The notes under the pieces: model-generated
The model's input: the letters and a program-made list of their open reading frames with translations, nothing else
Told to the model about the DNA's origin: nothing
The model's database searches: none
Part shown: in pieces, positions 27,721 to 36,844 of the stretch
Layout: each line of letters opens with the position of its first letter
How positions within the stretch are numbered: position 1 is the stretch's first letter
From: Promethearchaeota archaeon
GTDB taxonomy: Archaea > Asgardarchaeota > Lokiarchaeia > Sigyniarchaeales > SOKP01
Assembly: GCA_029838195.1 (NCBI GenBank)
Contig: JALGVJ010000007.1
Coordinates: 1 to 64,000, forward strand
Direction: 5' to 3'
Length of the DNA stretch: 64,000 nt
Made by a program: the position numbers and the translations under genes

Positions 27721-29721
27721 TTATGGTCTTATATAATTCTCATCAGCTGGGAAAAGGGGTAAATATCCTTTTTCTTTAAATTCCTCAACTTTTTTCTTAA
27801 TTTCTTCAAATGCAATTAATCTATTATTAGCTATATCTATTCCCCAAAATTCTAATTCAAAATTTCTTTGATTGTGTTTTTTAAGAATGTGATTTTGTTT
27901 TTTAAGAATGTCATGATTTTTTAATTTTCCTTCAATTTCATGTAAATGATTTATTAACGTGATATTCTCTAGTACAATATTTAATCTCCTTATTGGTTGC
28001 CCTTCATATTTTTTAATAGTTTCATCAATTTTTTTTATAGGTAATATTCCTTGCCCAAATAAAGTTTCAATTTCAAATACTTCATTAGGAAATTTTTCAG
28101 CATTATTTTTAATGTAGATATCCGGAACGATTTCAGCCTCATTACCTAATTCATGTTCAACTTGCACGAATTTTCGCATTTCAGGTAAATCTTCCTTGTT
28201 CTTTAAACCTAAAGATTCTAAGAGGAATTTTACCGTAAAGAGTTTTAAATTATAGTGAACCTCCGATTCTTCATTGTTTCTTGATCTACTCGTAATCTCT
28301 ATAAAAGGTTCTACTTGAATTGATTGAAAATAATCTTCATATTTATTTAATGTAAAATTAAAGATGTCGTCAAAATTTATGTTGTCATTTAAATCAAAAT
28401 GATTTTTCAATTCAGTTTCCGATATATCTATAAAACCCCATAAAAGTGGACAAATTCTTATTTTTGCTTCAAAATCGTCCAGTAAGGCATTATTTGAGGA
28501 AAGGGAGATAATTTCTATTTTGTGTTCTCTTGGGAGATACTCGTCTGATATTAAGTCAAGATTCTTAAATATAATATATTCCAAATCCCGTGTATATGAT
28601 TCTTCCAACCAATTTCTAATCTGTTCCTTGTTTTCTTTTTTCAATTCCCGGCTATGTTGATAATCTATGGTTAATATTTTATTTTCTTCGTCAATTCGAT
28701 AGTTTATTAATTCGTTAATAAAAGTTTTAAAATTAGTATGTTTAATAGCAATTGGAAATCCCCCTTTAATTTCTCGATAGAATCTTTTTAATAATTCTTC
28801 CAATGTCCCTGTAAAAGCATCATTGTGATCTTTTAAATAAATTAATACGGGTTTATCTCTTAAGTTTTTAACAGGAATTCCTAAAATGGGTTCTTTTTTA
28901 AGCTCCTTTATTTCTTCATTATAAGTTCCACTTGAGTCTTCATTTCCTAAAGGTTTTCCTTCTAATGCGAGCTCATCTTTTGTGTCTTTAGTAGAACTTT
29001 CTAAAACGGTTTCTTTTTCATCCTCTCTAATTTTTCCATTACCAGTTCCACTTGAGTCTTCATTTCCTAAAGTTTTTCCTTCAAATTCTTTTTTTGGGAG
29101 ATGAGGAGGAGTATTATTGGGTCTTGTTTGAATCAATGGTAAATTCATAGTTAAATTTCTTATTTCATAATCGGTTGATTTTAAAGATTTAACTTCAATC
29201 AGGATTATTTCATTTTCTTCAAGAGGTCGAGTTTCTTTAATTTCAATTATTTTAGTGTTTAACTTGATTTTTTTCGTGTTAACATAAAGCGGTTTTGCTT
29301 CAATCGGGATTATTTCATTTTCTTCAAGAGGTCGAATTTTTTTAATTTCAATTATTTTAGTGTTTAACTTGATTTTTTTCGCGTTAACATAAAGTGGTTT
29401 TGTTTCAATAATCGGAATGGGAGATGTATAATTAATTTGAAATTGCTCATTGCCATTAGCTTTTAAATCTTTTTCTTCTCCCCACTGTTTTTTTGTTTTA
29501 GAATTCTTTATTTTTGCTTCATTAATTGGAAGGGGAGATGAATAATTAATTTGAAATTGCTCAACGCTATTAGCTTTTAAATCTTTTTCTTCAATCCGCT
29601 GTTTTTTTATTTTAGAATTCTTTACCTTTTCTTTTTTTTTTTCCTTCTTATTTACTTTTTTCGATTTTCTCTTTATTTTAGGTTTCTTTTTTATTTTATA
29701 ATTTAATTTTTTCAAGAACAT
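27721..29721 (-). CDS. PD-(D/E)XK-like nuclease with repetitive Lys-rich N-terminal region
   Basis: 666 residues. The first ~45 are almost all Lys/Arg-rich, suggesting nucleic-acid contact. Residues 45-300 are low-complexity and contain three separate internal tandem duplications, such as the paired units containing KIKLNTKIIEIK. The C-terminal third looks globular. About residues 515-555 read VEHELGNEAEIVPDIYI and, 14 residues after PD, EVFEIET. This is the E...PD...ExE arrangement of PD-(D/E)XK nucleases. A role in DNA cleavage, for restriction or defence, is possible. Its ATG directly abuts the stop of the gene at 29722-30984, so the two are co-translated. Confidence 0.6.
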   Translation of the reverse strand: MFLKKLNYKIKKKPKIKRKSKKVNKKEKKKEKVKNSKIKKQRIEEKDLKANSVEQFQINYSSPLPINEAKIKNSKTKKQWGEEKDLKANGNEQFQINYTSPIPIIETKPLYVNAKKIKLNTKIIEIKKIRPLEENEIIPIEAKPLYVNTKKIKLNTKIIEIKETRPLEENEIILIEVKSLKSTDYEIRNLTMNLPLIQTRPNNTPPHLPKKEFEGKTLGNEDSSGTGNGKIREDEKETVLESSTKDTKDELALEGKPLGNEDSSGTYNEEIKELKKEPILGIPVKNLRDKPVLIYLKDHNDAFTGTLEELLKRFYREIKGGFPIAIKHTNFKTFINELINYRIDEENKILTIDYQHSRELKKENKEQIRNWLEESYTRDLEYIIFKNLDLISDEYLPREHKIEIISLSSNNALLDDFEAKIRICPLLWGFIDISETELKNHFDLNDNINFDDIFNFTLNKYEDYFQSIQVEPFIEITSRSRNNEESEVHYNLKLFTVKFLLESLGLKNKEDLPEMRKFVQVEHELGNEAEIVPDIYIKNNAEKFPNEVFEIETLFGQGILPIKKIDETIKKYEGQPIRRLNIVLENITLINHLHEIEGKLKNHDILKKQNHILKKHNQRNFELEFWGIDIANNRLIAFEEIKKKVEEFKEKGYLPLFPADENYIRP

Positions 29722-30984
29722 TCACTCTCGCACGCTAAATTTATAAAAAATACCATTATTTCGTTCATTGCTAGTTAATGAATAGTCCTCACGAATTTCA
29801 CTAACTCTAAATAAATCTAAAATATCTAAAAATAAGTAAGGTGCAATTATATTTATAAAATCTCGAATATCTATGTTAACTCTATATTCTCTGAATCTAT
29901 CTTTAGTATTTTTTGAGTAATGATTATTGATATATGTTATGGTAGTCCCTAGTAGTACAAAATAATATGGTTTGACATCTTTTACCTTTCCTATAAAAAA
30001 TTTTTTTTTTTTAGGGTTATAGTCGTAGTCATAGTCAATTATTAAACTTAAAGGAAAAGAAAGATTTCTTTTTCTAAAGTTTTCAGAATGTCGATTTACC
30101 TCTGATTCTATAAGGTCTAAATAATCTTCTTTAAGATCTATTGGATCTTCTATTAAAATGAAGTCATCAATTGAGTAAAAAGAGCTATGAAATTTTTTTT
30201 CAATCAAATCTAATAAGGAATAAATTGCGTTACCTAAGCCATGTTCTTTGTATCCCCATAATGTAAACTTTTTTTCTTCCATATCATCTTGGAGCGGAAA
30301 AGTTAATTTTGGTTCTAATTCTAAAATATTTTCAGCTAGTTGTTCGAAATTTGATTGTAACTTTGGATAGGCTTGGAGTAAATAAAAATAAGGAGCTAAA
30401 TGAAAATTCCTAATAAAGAAAGTTTGTTGATTATACGAAGGATGAAATTTCAGAATATTAGTGTAAAGATCTTTTAGCAATTCTACAATTTTTTCAGGAT
30501 TCTTAATTATTTCATTTATTTCTTGGGAACTAATTAGGGGAGAATCAATTTTTAAAGACCTAATAATAGGTTTTATTCTTTTTATAATTTCCTTAATGAA
30601 ATCCATAAACTCGTTTTCTTCAAACACGCATCTTACATTTTCTTTTTCAAAAGGATCTTCACCTATACTTTTAAAATAAATATATTCTTTTCTCGTAAAA
30701 TCAATACCAAAAATCAAATTAACTAATTTAGCTAAACTATAACCCTCAAATTCTCCTTTTTCATTAACTCCTCCTAAAAGAAATCTTTGTAAATTTTCCT
30801 CATTATTATCAAAGCATTCTTTCAAATTTTCAGTGAACTTTTCCTTTAAAATTTTTTCTAATTCCCTGAAATATAAGGCTATTTTTAAAATTGGGACTAT
30901 GTAATTTTTTACATAAGTTTTCCATACTTCCTTATTTAAATAATCAAAATTGATTATATCATCATATGTCAATCTACATGTCAT
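29722..30984 (-). CDS. unrecognised cassette partner protein
   Basis: 420 residues, mainly helical and acidic in the first 280 (MTCRLTYDDIINFDYLNKE at the start). A more strand-rich part follows, containing SLIIDYDYDYNPKKKKFFIG. No signal peptide, transmembrane helix or known motif was seen. It is the first gene of a two-gene unit with no gap before the nuclease-like gene, and both lie between 57-bp direct repeats. A TATA-like AAATTTATATG on the minus strand near 31050-31061 could serve as promoter. Confidence 0.6.
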   Translation of the reverse strand: MTCRLTYDDIINFDYLNKEVWKTYVKNYIVPILKIALYFRELEKILKEKFTENLKECFDNNEENLQRFLLGGVNEKGEFEGYSLAKLVNLIFGIDFTRKEYIYFKSIGEDPFEKENVRCVFEENEFMDFIKEIIKRIKPIIRSLKIDSPLISSQEINEIIKNPEKIVELLKDLYTNILKFHPSYNQQTFFIRNFHLAPYFYLLQAYPKLQSNFEQLAENILELEPKLTFPLQDDMEEKKFTLWGYKEHGLGNAIYSLLDLIEKKFHSSFYSIDDFILIEDPIDLKEDYLDLIESEVNRHSENFRKRNLSFPLSLIIDYDYDYNPKKKKFFIGKVKDVKPYYFVLLGTTITYINNHYSKNTKDRFREYRVNIDIRDFINIIAPYLFLDILDLFRVSEIREDYSLTSNERNNGIFYKFSVRE

Positions 30985-31282
30985 TTTTTACTTCGGTTAT
31001 TTAATTTAATTTAAAATGTTAGTTACAAAATTGTACAAAAAATTTTTGGCATATAAATTTAACTCACTTTTTAAAAAACTTGATAAAAATAGCTTATTAA
31101 CCAATCTCTTCTTTATTTTTATTATTTCTTCTTAATCAAGATTATCACATGCTTGAATTCATTAAAATAGAGAAGAATGATTATGTTTTTAAATTGAAAA
31201 GGCTTTTGAGTGCATGTATTTAAAATTCAATAATGAGGAAACTAAAAGAATTCCTCACGACATGAGTGAAAAATTTTAGCAT

Positions 31283-31435
31283 TTATTCCATAGAACTTTC
31301 CAAATCCCATATTGCACTTTGATTATCATCGATTTTACCTTCAAGTTCTTCTAATTTCATTTCAATTTGGTCTAATCGTTTTTTGATATTTTTTAATTCT
31401 TTTAACAATTTATTTTCGAGTTTTTTTAGTTCCAT
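31283..31435 (-). CDS. 50-residue coiled-coil protein
   Basis: ATG at 31435 to TAA at 31283-31285. The product begins MELKKLENKLLKELKNIKKR and keeps a clean heptad pattern of Leu/Ile through residue 35, then ends acidic. Such periodicity is hard to obtain from random AT-rich DNA. There is no strong ribosome-binding site. It lies inside the repeat-bracketed cassette, upstream of its two genes on the same strand, and might be a small regulator or adaptor. Confidence 0.5.
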   Translation of the reverse strand: MELKKLENKLLKELKNIKKRLDQIEMKLEELEGKIDDNQSAIWDLESSME

Positions 31436-31618
31436 TTTTAATTCTTTAGTATTTTATTTTAAAAAGTGATAAAAATTTAATTAAAAAATATTATGTGTTT
31501 GTATGAGAAAGCAAATTTAATATTTATCATGTATAAATTTTGCTTAAAAATTTATAGAAATGTTTCTCTTGAAGCCTGACGGAAGCATTTATTGTATGAT
31601 TGATTGGAGAAATCATAA

Positions 31619-31675
31619 TTTTGAGTAATTTGTCTTAATTTTCTAAGCGAATAAAATAATGATTATTATTACACA
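31619..31675 (+). repeat. right 57-bp direct repeat flanking the cassette
   Basis: 53 of 57 positions match 27487-27543 in the same orientation. TTCTCTTGAA also lies 55-56 bases upstream of both copies, suggesting the duplicated unit was once longer. Confidence 0.85.
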
Positions 31676-31866
31676 ATTTGATTCCAATAATTCCTTTTTT
31701 TTACATTATATTGATTAATTTTACCATTTTTTTTAATTCTGTATATTGTATTTTTGGTTTCATGTGTTTAAAGGAAGAATTTTTTTCTCTATATAATAAG
31801 ATGCCCCGAGTTGTATTTCTACAGAATAATTTTAAAAAAGATTATCTTAATTTAGAAAATAACCAA

Positions 31867-31943
31867 TTCTTGAATAATGTCGACTCTTGAATATTACTTC
31901 TGAATAAAGTCGGTTTCCAAACTTCATTTCTGGATAATGTCGG
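31867..31943 (+). promoter_or_regulatory. three tandem operator-like repeats
   Basis: TTCTTGAATAATGTCG (31867), TTCTGAATAAAGTCGG (31898) and TTCTGGATAATGTCGG (31928) recur at 30-31 bp spacing, close to three helical turns. They lie just upstream of TATA-like elements at 31971-31980 and 31991-32000 for the gene at 32059. Same-face spacing suggests cooperative binding of a regulator, perhaps the gene's own product. Confidence 0.5.
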
Positions 31944-32058
31944 ATTTGTTACGGTTTATTCCTTCGAAATATTTAAATATCACGCAGAAATATATATAAT
32001 TTGTTATTAATTCATTGATAATATCACGATAATACAGAAAATAGATCGCTCTGAAAAG

Positions 32059-32709
32059 ATGGTAGAGATTTTACAGCGGAATGAAAATTTTTATACCACA
32101 AAGGAATCAGTTCTCGTAGAATTAATGAAAGAAGGGCATGATTTTTTGGAGTTATTTGACATTGATGCGGTATTGAAGCGGGAAACTATTTCCTTATTGT
32201 ATCAATTTTTCAAGAGATGTGAGAATTTTCCCCACAATGCGTTTAAATTTTTTATTGCTGGGTATTATATTATTGAGAGGCATCCGAAGGCGTTTCCGGT
32301 ACACGATTCAAAGGAAGAGTTTTGTCGTAGGTTTGGGATAAAGGTGAGTGCTTTGGACTATAGTGTAAGGCGGATTGAGGACGTCTTGCATTTGACGAGG
32401 ATATTAGATGATAAGAATTATCCATATTATTTTGATCCGAGGCGGGATATTTGTTTTTTATTGGTGAAGCAGATTGCGGTGCGGAAAGTGGATGCTGCGA
32501 TGATGGATTTTTTAGTGAAAAGCGAGTTAGTTAATTCTCATGCGTTGGCGGAGGAGTTAGTAAATGAGGTTATATTTGAGAGGAAGTTATATCCAGAGGA
32601 GCTTTTTCGTCAATTTTTTGAAATTTTCCAAGATATTATCGTGCATCTTTTGGGGCGTTATGAGGAATATAATGAATATATCAAGCTTCAGGAGAGATAT
32701 TTTATTTAA
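32059..32709 (+). CDS. small protein with a cyclin-box-like/TFB-like domain
   Basis: 216 residues. Residues ~70-125 read like one TFIIB-type cyclin repeat: AFKFFIAGYYIIERHP, then a helix-turn-helix-like EEFCRRFGIKVSALDYSVRR. A second helical half follows. There is no zinc ribbon, so it is not a complete TFB. DNA binding or interaction with the transcription machinery is plausible. Codon use is more G-rich (AGG, GCG, GAG) than in the flanking AT-rich genes, hinting at a different origin. Three tandem operator-like repeats lie upstream, consistent with autoregulation. The family call rests on pattern only. Confidence 0.55.
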   Translation: MVEILQRNENFYTTKESVLVELMKEGHDFLELFDIDAVLKRETISLLYQFFKRCENFPHNAFKFFIAGYYIIERHPKAFPVHDSKEEFCRRFGIKVSALDYSVRRIEDVLHLTRILDDKNYPYYFDPRRDICFLLVKQIAVRKVDAAMMDFLVKSELVNSHALAEELVNEVIFERKLYPEELFRQFFEIFQDIIVHLLGRYEEYNEYIKLQERYFI

Positions 32710-33048
32710 TCTCTTTTTTATTATTTTATTAAAATTTTTTCCCCAATCTCGTGCTCTCATTTAATTTTGATTCGTGTATTCACGCATGATGTAGCAAGAA
32801 GCTTCGCAAACATATATTGGACCGAATCGGTGGATTTTTCGGTTTAAATGGCCCATTCATTTATGTAATTCGGATTCTGTTTAAAGGGCGTGAGGTTAAT
32901 GACTCGTAAAATAATAAATAAACAATAATTAAATTTGTTATAATTGAAAAGAAACTATTTTAATATCTAAAGACGATTATTAAATTAAAAAACAATACTA
33001 ATTAAACATATTTTAAATATTTCAAATAAAAAATAGGAGAAAAGAATC
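32710..33048. other. spacer with a short palindrome
   Basis: A T-rich stretch follows the stop. ACCGAATCGGT at 32821-32831 is a perfect 11-bp palindrome about a central base, within a slightly GC-richer patch (32770-32910) in which no gene could be read. AGGAG ten bases before 33049 is the ribosome-binding site of the next gene. Confidence 0.4.
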
Positions 33049-34152
33049 ATGGAAAGTGAAACCATTTATCGTGCTTTGCAAAGACACCTTGATACTCTTC
33101 CCATCGGCTTTCCGGAAACGGAATCCGGCATAGAGATAAAAATCCTAAAACATCTTTTTACTCCCGAAGAGGCCGAAATGGCTACTTTTCTGGATTTTAA
33201 ATTTCAGGCTCTTGAGGTCATCCATGACCGAGTGAAGAAAAATAAAAAGGACATTTCGCTTGCTGAATTAGAAGCCATCCTTGATTCGGCAGTTTCGAAA
33301 GGCGCCATTCTTGTTAAAAAAGAAAATGGGAAAAAGCATTATGCCAATGCCATGTTCATGATCGGCATGTATGACATTCAAACGCATCGGAAAAACGAAA
33401 AGCTCTTGGAATTTTTAAATGATTCCAGTCAATTTTTTAAAGAGGCGTTTGATGAGGAGATGTTTAGCACGGGAATTAATCAATTTCGCATCGTTCCCAT
33501 AAATAAAAGCTTGACCGTGGAACATCATGTAATGTCTCACGATAATATTCGGGAAATCATTAAAAATACTAAAGGGCCAATCGTGGTGGGGCACTGCGTG
33601 TGCAGAACCAAGCAAAAATTACGGGGAGATCCTTGCAAGCAAACGAAATTACTTGAAACATGCTTTGTACTCAACGAAACTTTCGCTCAAATGTATATTG
33701 ATCAAGGTTGGGGAAGACAAATAAGTAAAGAAGAGGCGTTGGAAATTTTAGACAAAACGGAAGAGGATGGCTTAGTATTTCAGCCGGGAAATGCCCAGAG
33801 ACCTGGTTCTCTCTGCTGTTGCTGTAGTTGTTGCTGTGGCTATTTATCTGATATGAAAAAATTACCTCGGCCTGTCGATTTCCTCAAATCAAACTTCCAT
33901 GCGGAAGTGGACGCTGATGATTGCGATGGTTGTGGGATTTGCATTGATAAGTGTAATATGGAGGCGCTAACTCTTATCAACGACATTTCTACCGTGAACT
34001 TGGATAAATGCATCGGTTGCGGGGCGTGCGTGACCGCTTGTCCTTCAGAGGCCATCCAGCTTCGTGAAAAAGAAGAGAAATTCATTCCACCAGAAGATTG
34101 GGATGCATTATACACCATGATTGCGGAAAAAAAGAGAGAGCTTAAACATTAA
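33049..34152 (+). CDS. Cys-rich iron-sulfur protein with C-terminal 2x[4Fe-4S] ferredoxin domain
   Basis: 367 residues. The N-terminal ~110 are helical, perhaps winged-helix-like. A central region carries HCVCRTKQ, then CKQTKLLETC, and a remarkable run, LCCCCSCCCGY (about 252-262). The C-terminus has two 4Fe-4S motifs, CDGCGICIDKC and CIGCGACVTAC. The same layout occurs in the protein at 54484-55626, next to a corrinoid operon, so the two are paralogues. Ferredoxin-like electron transfer is certain enough. The central Cys cluster may bind an extra metal centre. Redox activation of a corrinoid or another enzyme is inference. AGGAG precedes the ATG; the gene appears monocistronic. Confidence 0.8.
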   Translation: MESETIYRALQRHLDTLPIGFPETESGIEIKILKHLFTPEEAEMATFLDFKFQALEVIHDRVKKNKKDISLAELEAILDSAVSKGAILVKKENGKKHYANAMFMIGMYDIQTHRKNEKLLEFLNDSSQFFKEAFDEEMFSTGINQFRIVPINKSLTVEHHVMSHDNIREIIKNTKGPIVVGHCVCRTKQKLRGDPCKQTKLLETCFVLNETFAQMYIDQGWGRQISKEEALEILDKTEEDGLVFQPGNAQRPGSLCCCCSCCCGYLSDMKKLPRPVDFLKSNFHAEVDADDCDGCGICIDKCNMEALTLINDISTVNLDKCIGCGACVTACPSEAIQLREKEEKFIPPEDWDALYTMIAEKKRELKH

Positions 34153-34471
34153 TTTTAATTAATATTTTTTTATTTTTTTAAGAATCATGGGGGGAATATT
34201 TACATTTTTTTCTTGCTCGTTTTAAGGTCGTGGAAACTAATCGCCGATGGGAAGTTATAGAGAGAGTTAGAAAGCGATTGAATTCATGCCATCATTTTGT
34301 CAATATTATAATCAACCTTTCATTCTTAAAGAATTCAAGTAAACATGATAAAATCAGAAAAAATTAAATCAATGAATCAATAAAATGAAAAGTATTTAAA
34401 TATATAAGAAGAAAATTAATATAATCAACAATTAAAAATGATTAAATAAAGTTAAATTAGGGGAAAGAATT
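34153..34471. other. terminator and promoter region
   Basis: T-runs at about 34165-34180 follow the iron-sulfur gene and probably terminate it. TATTTAAATATATAA at 34394-34408 is a strong TATA element for the transporter gene at 34472, giving a leader of roughly 40 bases that contains AGGGGAAAG just before the start. Nothing else was read. Confidence 0.55.
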
Positions 34472-35896
34472 ATGAATGAGGTTACATTTGATGATAAAAT
34501 ATCGCGACATTCGACCTTAACTTTTTTTTCTTTTGCTTTTTATCAATTTCCCGCATCTTTAGTTACTACAGCCCAAACGGTCGTTTTGTTCTTCTTTTAT
34601 GAAGCCGTTATAGGATTAAATACTTGGTTAGTATTCCTTGGATTTACCATAGCAACCATTTGGGATGCTATAAACGATCCATTATTAGGGTTTCTCACTG
34701 ACAGGAACATTCGGTTAACGAAACGCTTGGGCCGGCGATTTCCGTGGATCTTATTTGGAGTAATCCCATGGTCATTCTCGCTTCTTTTCATTTACATGCC
34801 TCCTCCTCTTGATCCCGTGTCTCAAGGTTGGCTTTTAACTCTTTGGTTAATATTTGCGCTTTGTTTTTTCGATACTTTTCACACGCTCATTTATGTACAA
34901 ATTGTAGCCCTTCGTGCGGATAAATTCAGGACAGAAGAAGAACGGAGGAGATTATCTCAATTTTTTGTCCCGATCGATGCAATTTCCTCAGTTACAGGGA
35001 GTATTTTGCCACCTCTTTTTCTTGGATTGGGAGAGGGCAATGAGGGTTTTGCCATAATGGCGATCTTGATTTCCATCATCACGCTCGCCTCGTCTTTCAT
35101 CTTTTTACCGGGCACCAAAGAAGATGAGATAATGATAAAACGGTATTTTGAGCAAGAATTTAAAAGAATGGGATTTTTTACCGGTTTGAGGGAATTATTC
35201 AAATCTAAAGCGTTTATAGTATTTATTCTGACCTTTATCTTTTTCGAGATCACAATGGGCATGTTGACGGGCAACACGATATATTTAGCTACGTTTGCTT
35301 TGCGGGACTCGGATTTGACAACGGTAATTCTCTTAGTATTTCTCTTGGCAGCGATAATTTCGGTTCCCTTTTGGACTAAATTAATGAAGAAATGGGATAA
35401 TAATAAAAAGGTATTTCAAATTGGGGGGTTTGCCACGTGTCTTGCCTTGATTCCGATAACTTTTTTTGTCACGCTCGTGGACTTGTTAATATTCACGTTT
35501 ATTCTTGGATTCATGCTTGGTAGCATGTGGGCTTTACTGCTTCCCGTGATTCAACCGAATGTTTTGGACGATTTTGTGATTCAAACGAAAAAGGACCAAA
35601 AAGGAGTTTTAATAGGAATTACCACGTTTATCGTGCGTTTTTCGGCCACCATTGATGAATTAATTTTGACGATAGTTCATAATCTAACGGGGTTTTTACC
35701 AGGTTACGATACTTATGAAAAAATGGCCGCAGTTGTAGGGGACATGACACCCGTGGTCTGGGGAATTCGATGTTTGATGGGAGTCATTCCGGCACTAATC
35801 TTATTTATCGGTATTTTCATTTTCTGGAAATTTTATCCTCTCACGCAGGATAAAGTCCATCAAAATAAACTTATATTAGAAGAATTGAAATTTTAA
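34472..35896 (+). CDS. GPH-family MFS symporter
   Basis: 474 residues with about 12 transmembrane helices and the loop motif typical of glycoside-pentoside-hexuronide:cation symporters (MelB type): WDAINDPLLGFLTDR followed by RLGRRFPWI. These carry sugars or related organic solutes with Na+ or H+. The acidic residue in the first motif, a cation-site candidate in this family, is present. Substrate cannot be told. It is paralogous to the carrier at 49339-50778. A strong TATA box precedes it and a long T-run follows. Confidence 0.85.
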   Translation: MNEVTFDDKISRHSTLTFFSFAFYQFPASLVTTAQTVVLFFFYEAVIGLNTWLVFLGFTIATIWDAINDPLLGFLTDRNIRLTKRLGRRFPWILFGVIPWSFSLLFIYMPPPLDPVSQGWLLTLWLIFALCFFDTFHTLIYVQIVALRADKFRTEEERRRLSQFFVPIDAISSVTGSILPPLFLGLGEGNEGFAIMAILISIITLASSFIFLPGTKEDEIMIKRYFEQEFKRMGFFTGLRELFKSKAFIVFILTFIFFEITMGMLTGNTIYLATFALRDSDLTTVILLVFLLAAIISVPFWTKLMKKWDNNKKVFQIGGFATCLALIPITFFVTLVDLLIFTFILGFMLGSMWALLLPVIQPNVLDDFVIQTKKDQKGVLIGITTFIVRFSATIDELILTIVHNLTGFLPGYDTYEKMAAVVGDMTPVVWGIRCLMGVIPALILFIGIFIFWKFYPLTQDKVHQNKLILEELKF

Positions 35897-35901
35897 GAGA
35901 T

Positions 35902-35931
35902 TCAATTCTTTTTTTTATTTTTTTTTTTAAT
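35902..35931 (+). terminator. poly-T terminator after the MFS gene
   Basis: Two T-runs of 8 and 12 bases directly after the stop, in the manner of archaeal oligo-T terminators, between convergent genes. Confidence 0.6.
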
Positions 35932-35989
35932 AATGGGGCAAGGGAGGTAAATTGAATTAGTTAAGGAGACGGTTCCCGCTTATTTCGGT

Positions 35990-36844
35990 TTAATCATAGG
36001 GATTTAGCCTCGTAATAATTTTTTTAATCTTGGAAAAAAATCCAAACATTAAACTTGCTTCTTTTTTCGAGATAAAAGCTCGTTCCATCATGTTTTTGAA
36101 AGCAAAGAGAACATTTCCTTTTTTGTGGGTTCTTATTTTAAGCAATTCTGTAACATCTTGAATGAACGAGTATAATTTTTCTCGATCTTCCCTCGTGGCT
36201 AATAAAACGGGTTTTTCGCCCCTTCCTATCTCTAAAACGTGAATTTTTTTAAAAATTTCGTACAAAATAATTCCACACGCATGAGAGAGGTTCAATGCCG
36301 GATAATCATTACTGGTGGGAATTCTTAAAATAATATCAGCGAGCCCAATTTCTGTATTCGTTAACCCCCGGGATTCTCTTCCGAACATGATGGCAATTTT
36401 TAGAGGATGCCGGGAGGTAGGGAATTTCAGATCATGGGGAAAAATCGCTAATCGTCTCAGATTCGTGTAACGAGTTCCGCTTGCGGTAGTACCGATTATT
36501 AAATCGAATTTTATTAAAAAATTTTTTAAATTTAAGATATATGAATCAGGATCTTTAAATTCTAATATTTTTGATGAGAACAAGACATCCTTTCCATGCA
36601 TTGCATATCCTTGAGCTTCATGACCGTGAATTCTTTCTTTCTTTACTAAGGGATTAATGAGAATTAATTTCTTAAACCCAAAATTTTTCATGAGCCGAGC
36701 GATGGACCCAATATTTCCAATAGTTTCCGGTTTGATTAATAGGATGGTAAATGACCAATCTTTATATTTATTTTTAATTCTCGTTCCTTGAAATGTAGCT
36801 AAATCTCGGAATAATTTCTTTTTATCCTTCAGAGAAAAAAACAC
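35990..36844 (-). CDS. trmJ: SpoU/TrmH-class RNA 2'-O-methyltransferase, TrmJ-like
   Basis: 284 residues. The three SPOUT trefoil-knot motifs are visible: NIGSIARLMKNFG (about 38-50), IAIMFGRESRGL (about 150-161) and IPTSNDYPALNLSHA (about 175-189). TrmJ uses SAM to methylate the ribose of nucleotide 32 in tRNA; in archaea, cytidine 32. Some 50-60 residues after the knot are helical and specific to this protein. It is a single gene convergent with the MFS gene. The family is firm; the exact tRNA position is from family knowledge. Confidence 0.8.
   Translation of the reverse strand: MFFSLKDKKKLFRDLATFQGTRIKNKYKDWSFTILLIKPETIGNIGSIARLMKNFGFKKLILINPLVKKERIHGHEAQGYAMHGKDVLFSSKILEFKDPDSYILNLKNFLIKFDLIIGTTASGTRYTNLRRLAIFPHDLKFPTSRHPLKIAIMFGRESRGLTNTEIGLADIILRIPTSNDYPALNLSHACGIILYEIFKKIHVLEIGRGEKPVLLATREDREKLYSFIQDVTELLKIRTHKKGNVLFAFKNMMERAFISKKEASLMFGFFSKIKKIITRLNPYD

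Larger units (their letters stand above)
31436..32058. other. spacer with right-hand cassette repeat, operator-like repeats and promoter
   Basis: Contains the second 57-bp repeat (31619-31675), three 16-bp repeats (31867-31943) and TATA-like elements near 31971-32000. A plus-strand frame at 31678-31890 starts with TTG, is Phe/Ile-rich and looks like chance. Confidence 0.5.

Noticed and set aside
31678..31890. 70-codon plus-strand frame overlapping the operator-like repeats
   Set aside because: TTG start without a ribosome-binding site, Phe/Ile-rich composition expected from T-rich DNA, and it runs into the regulatory repeats.
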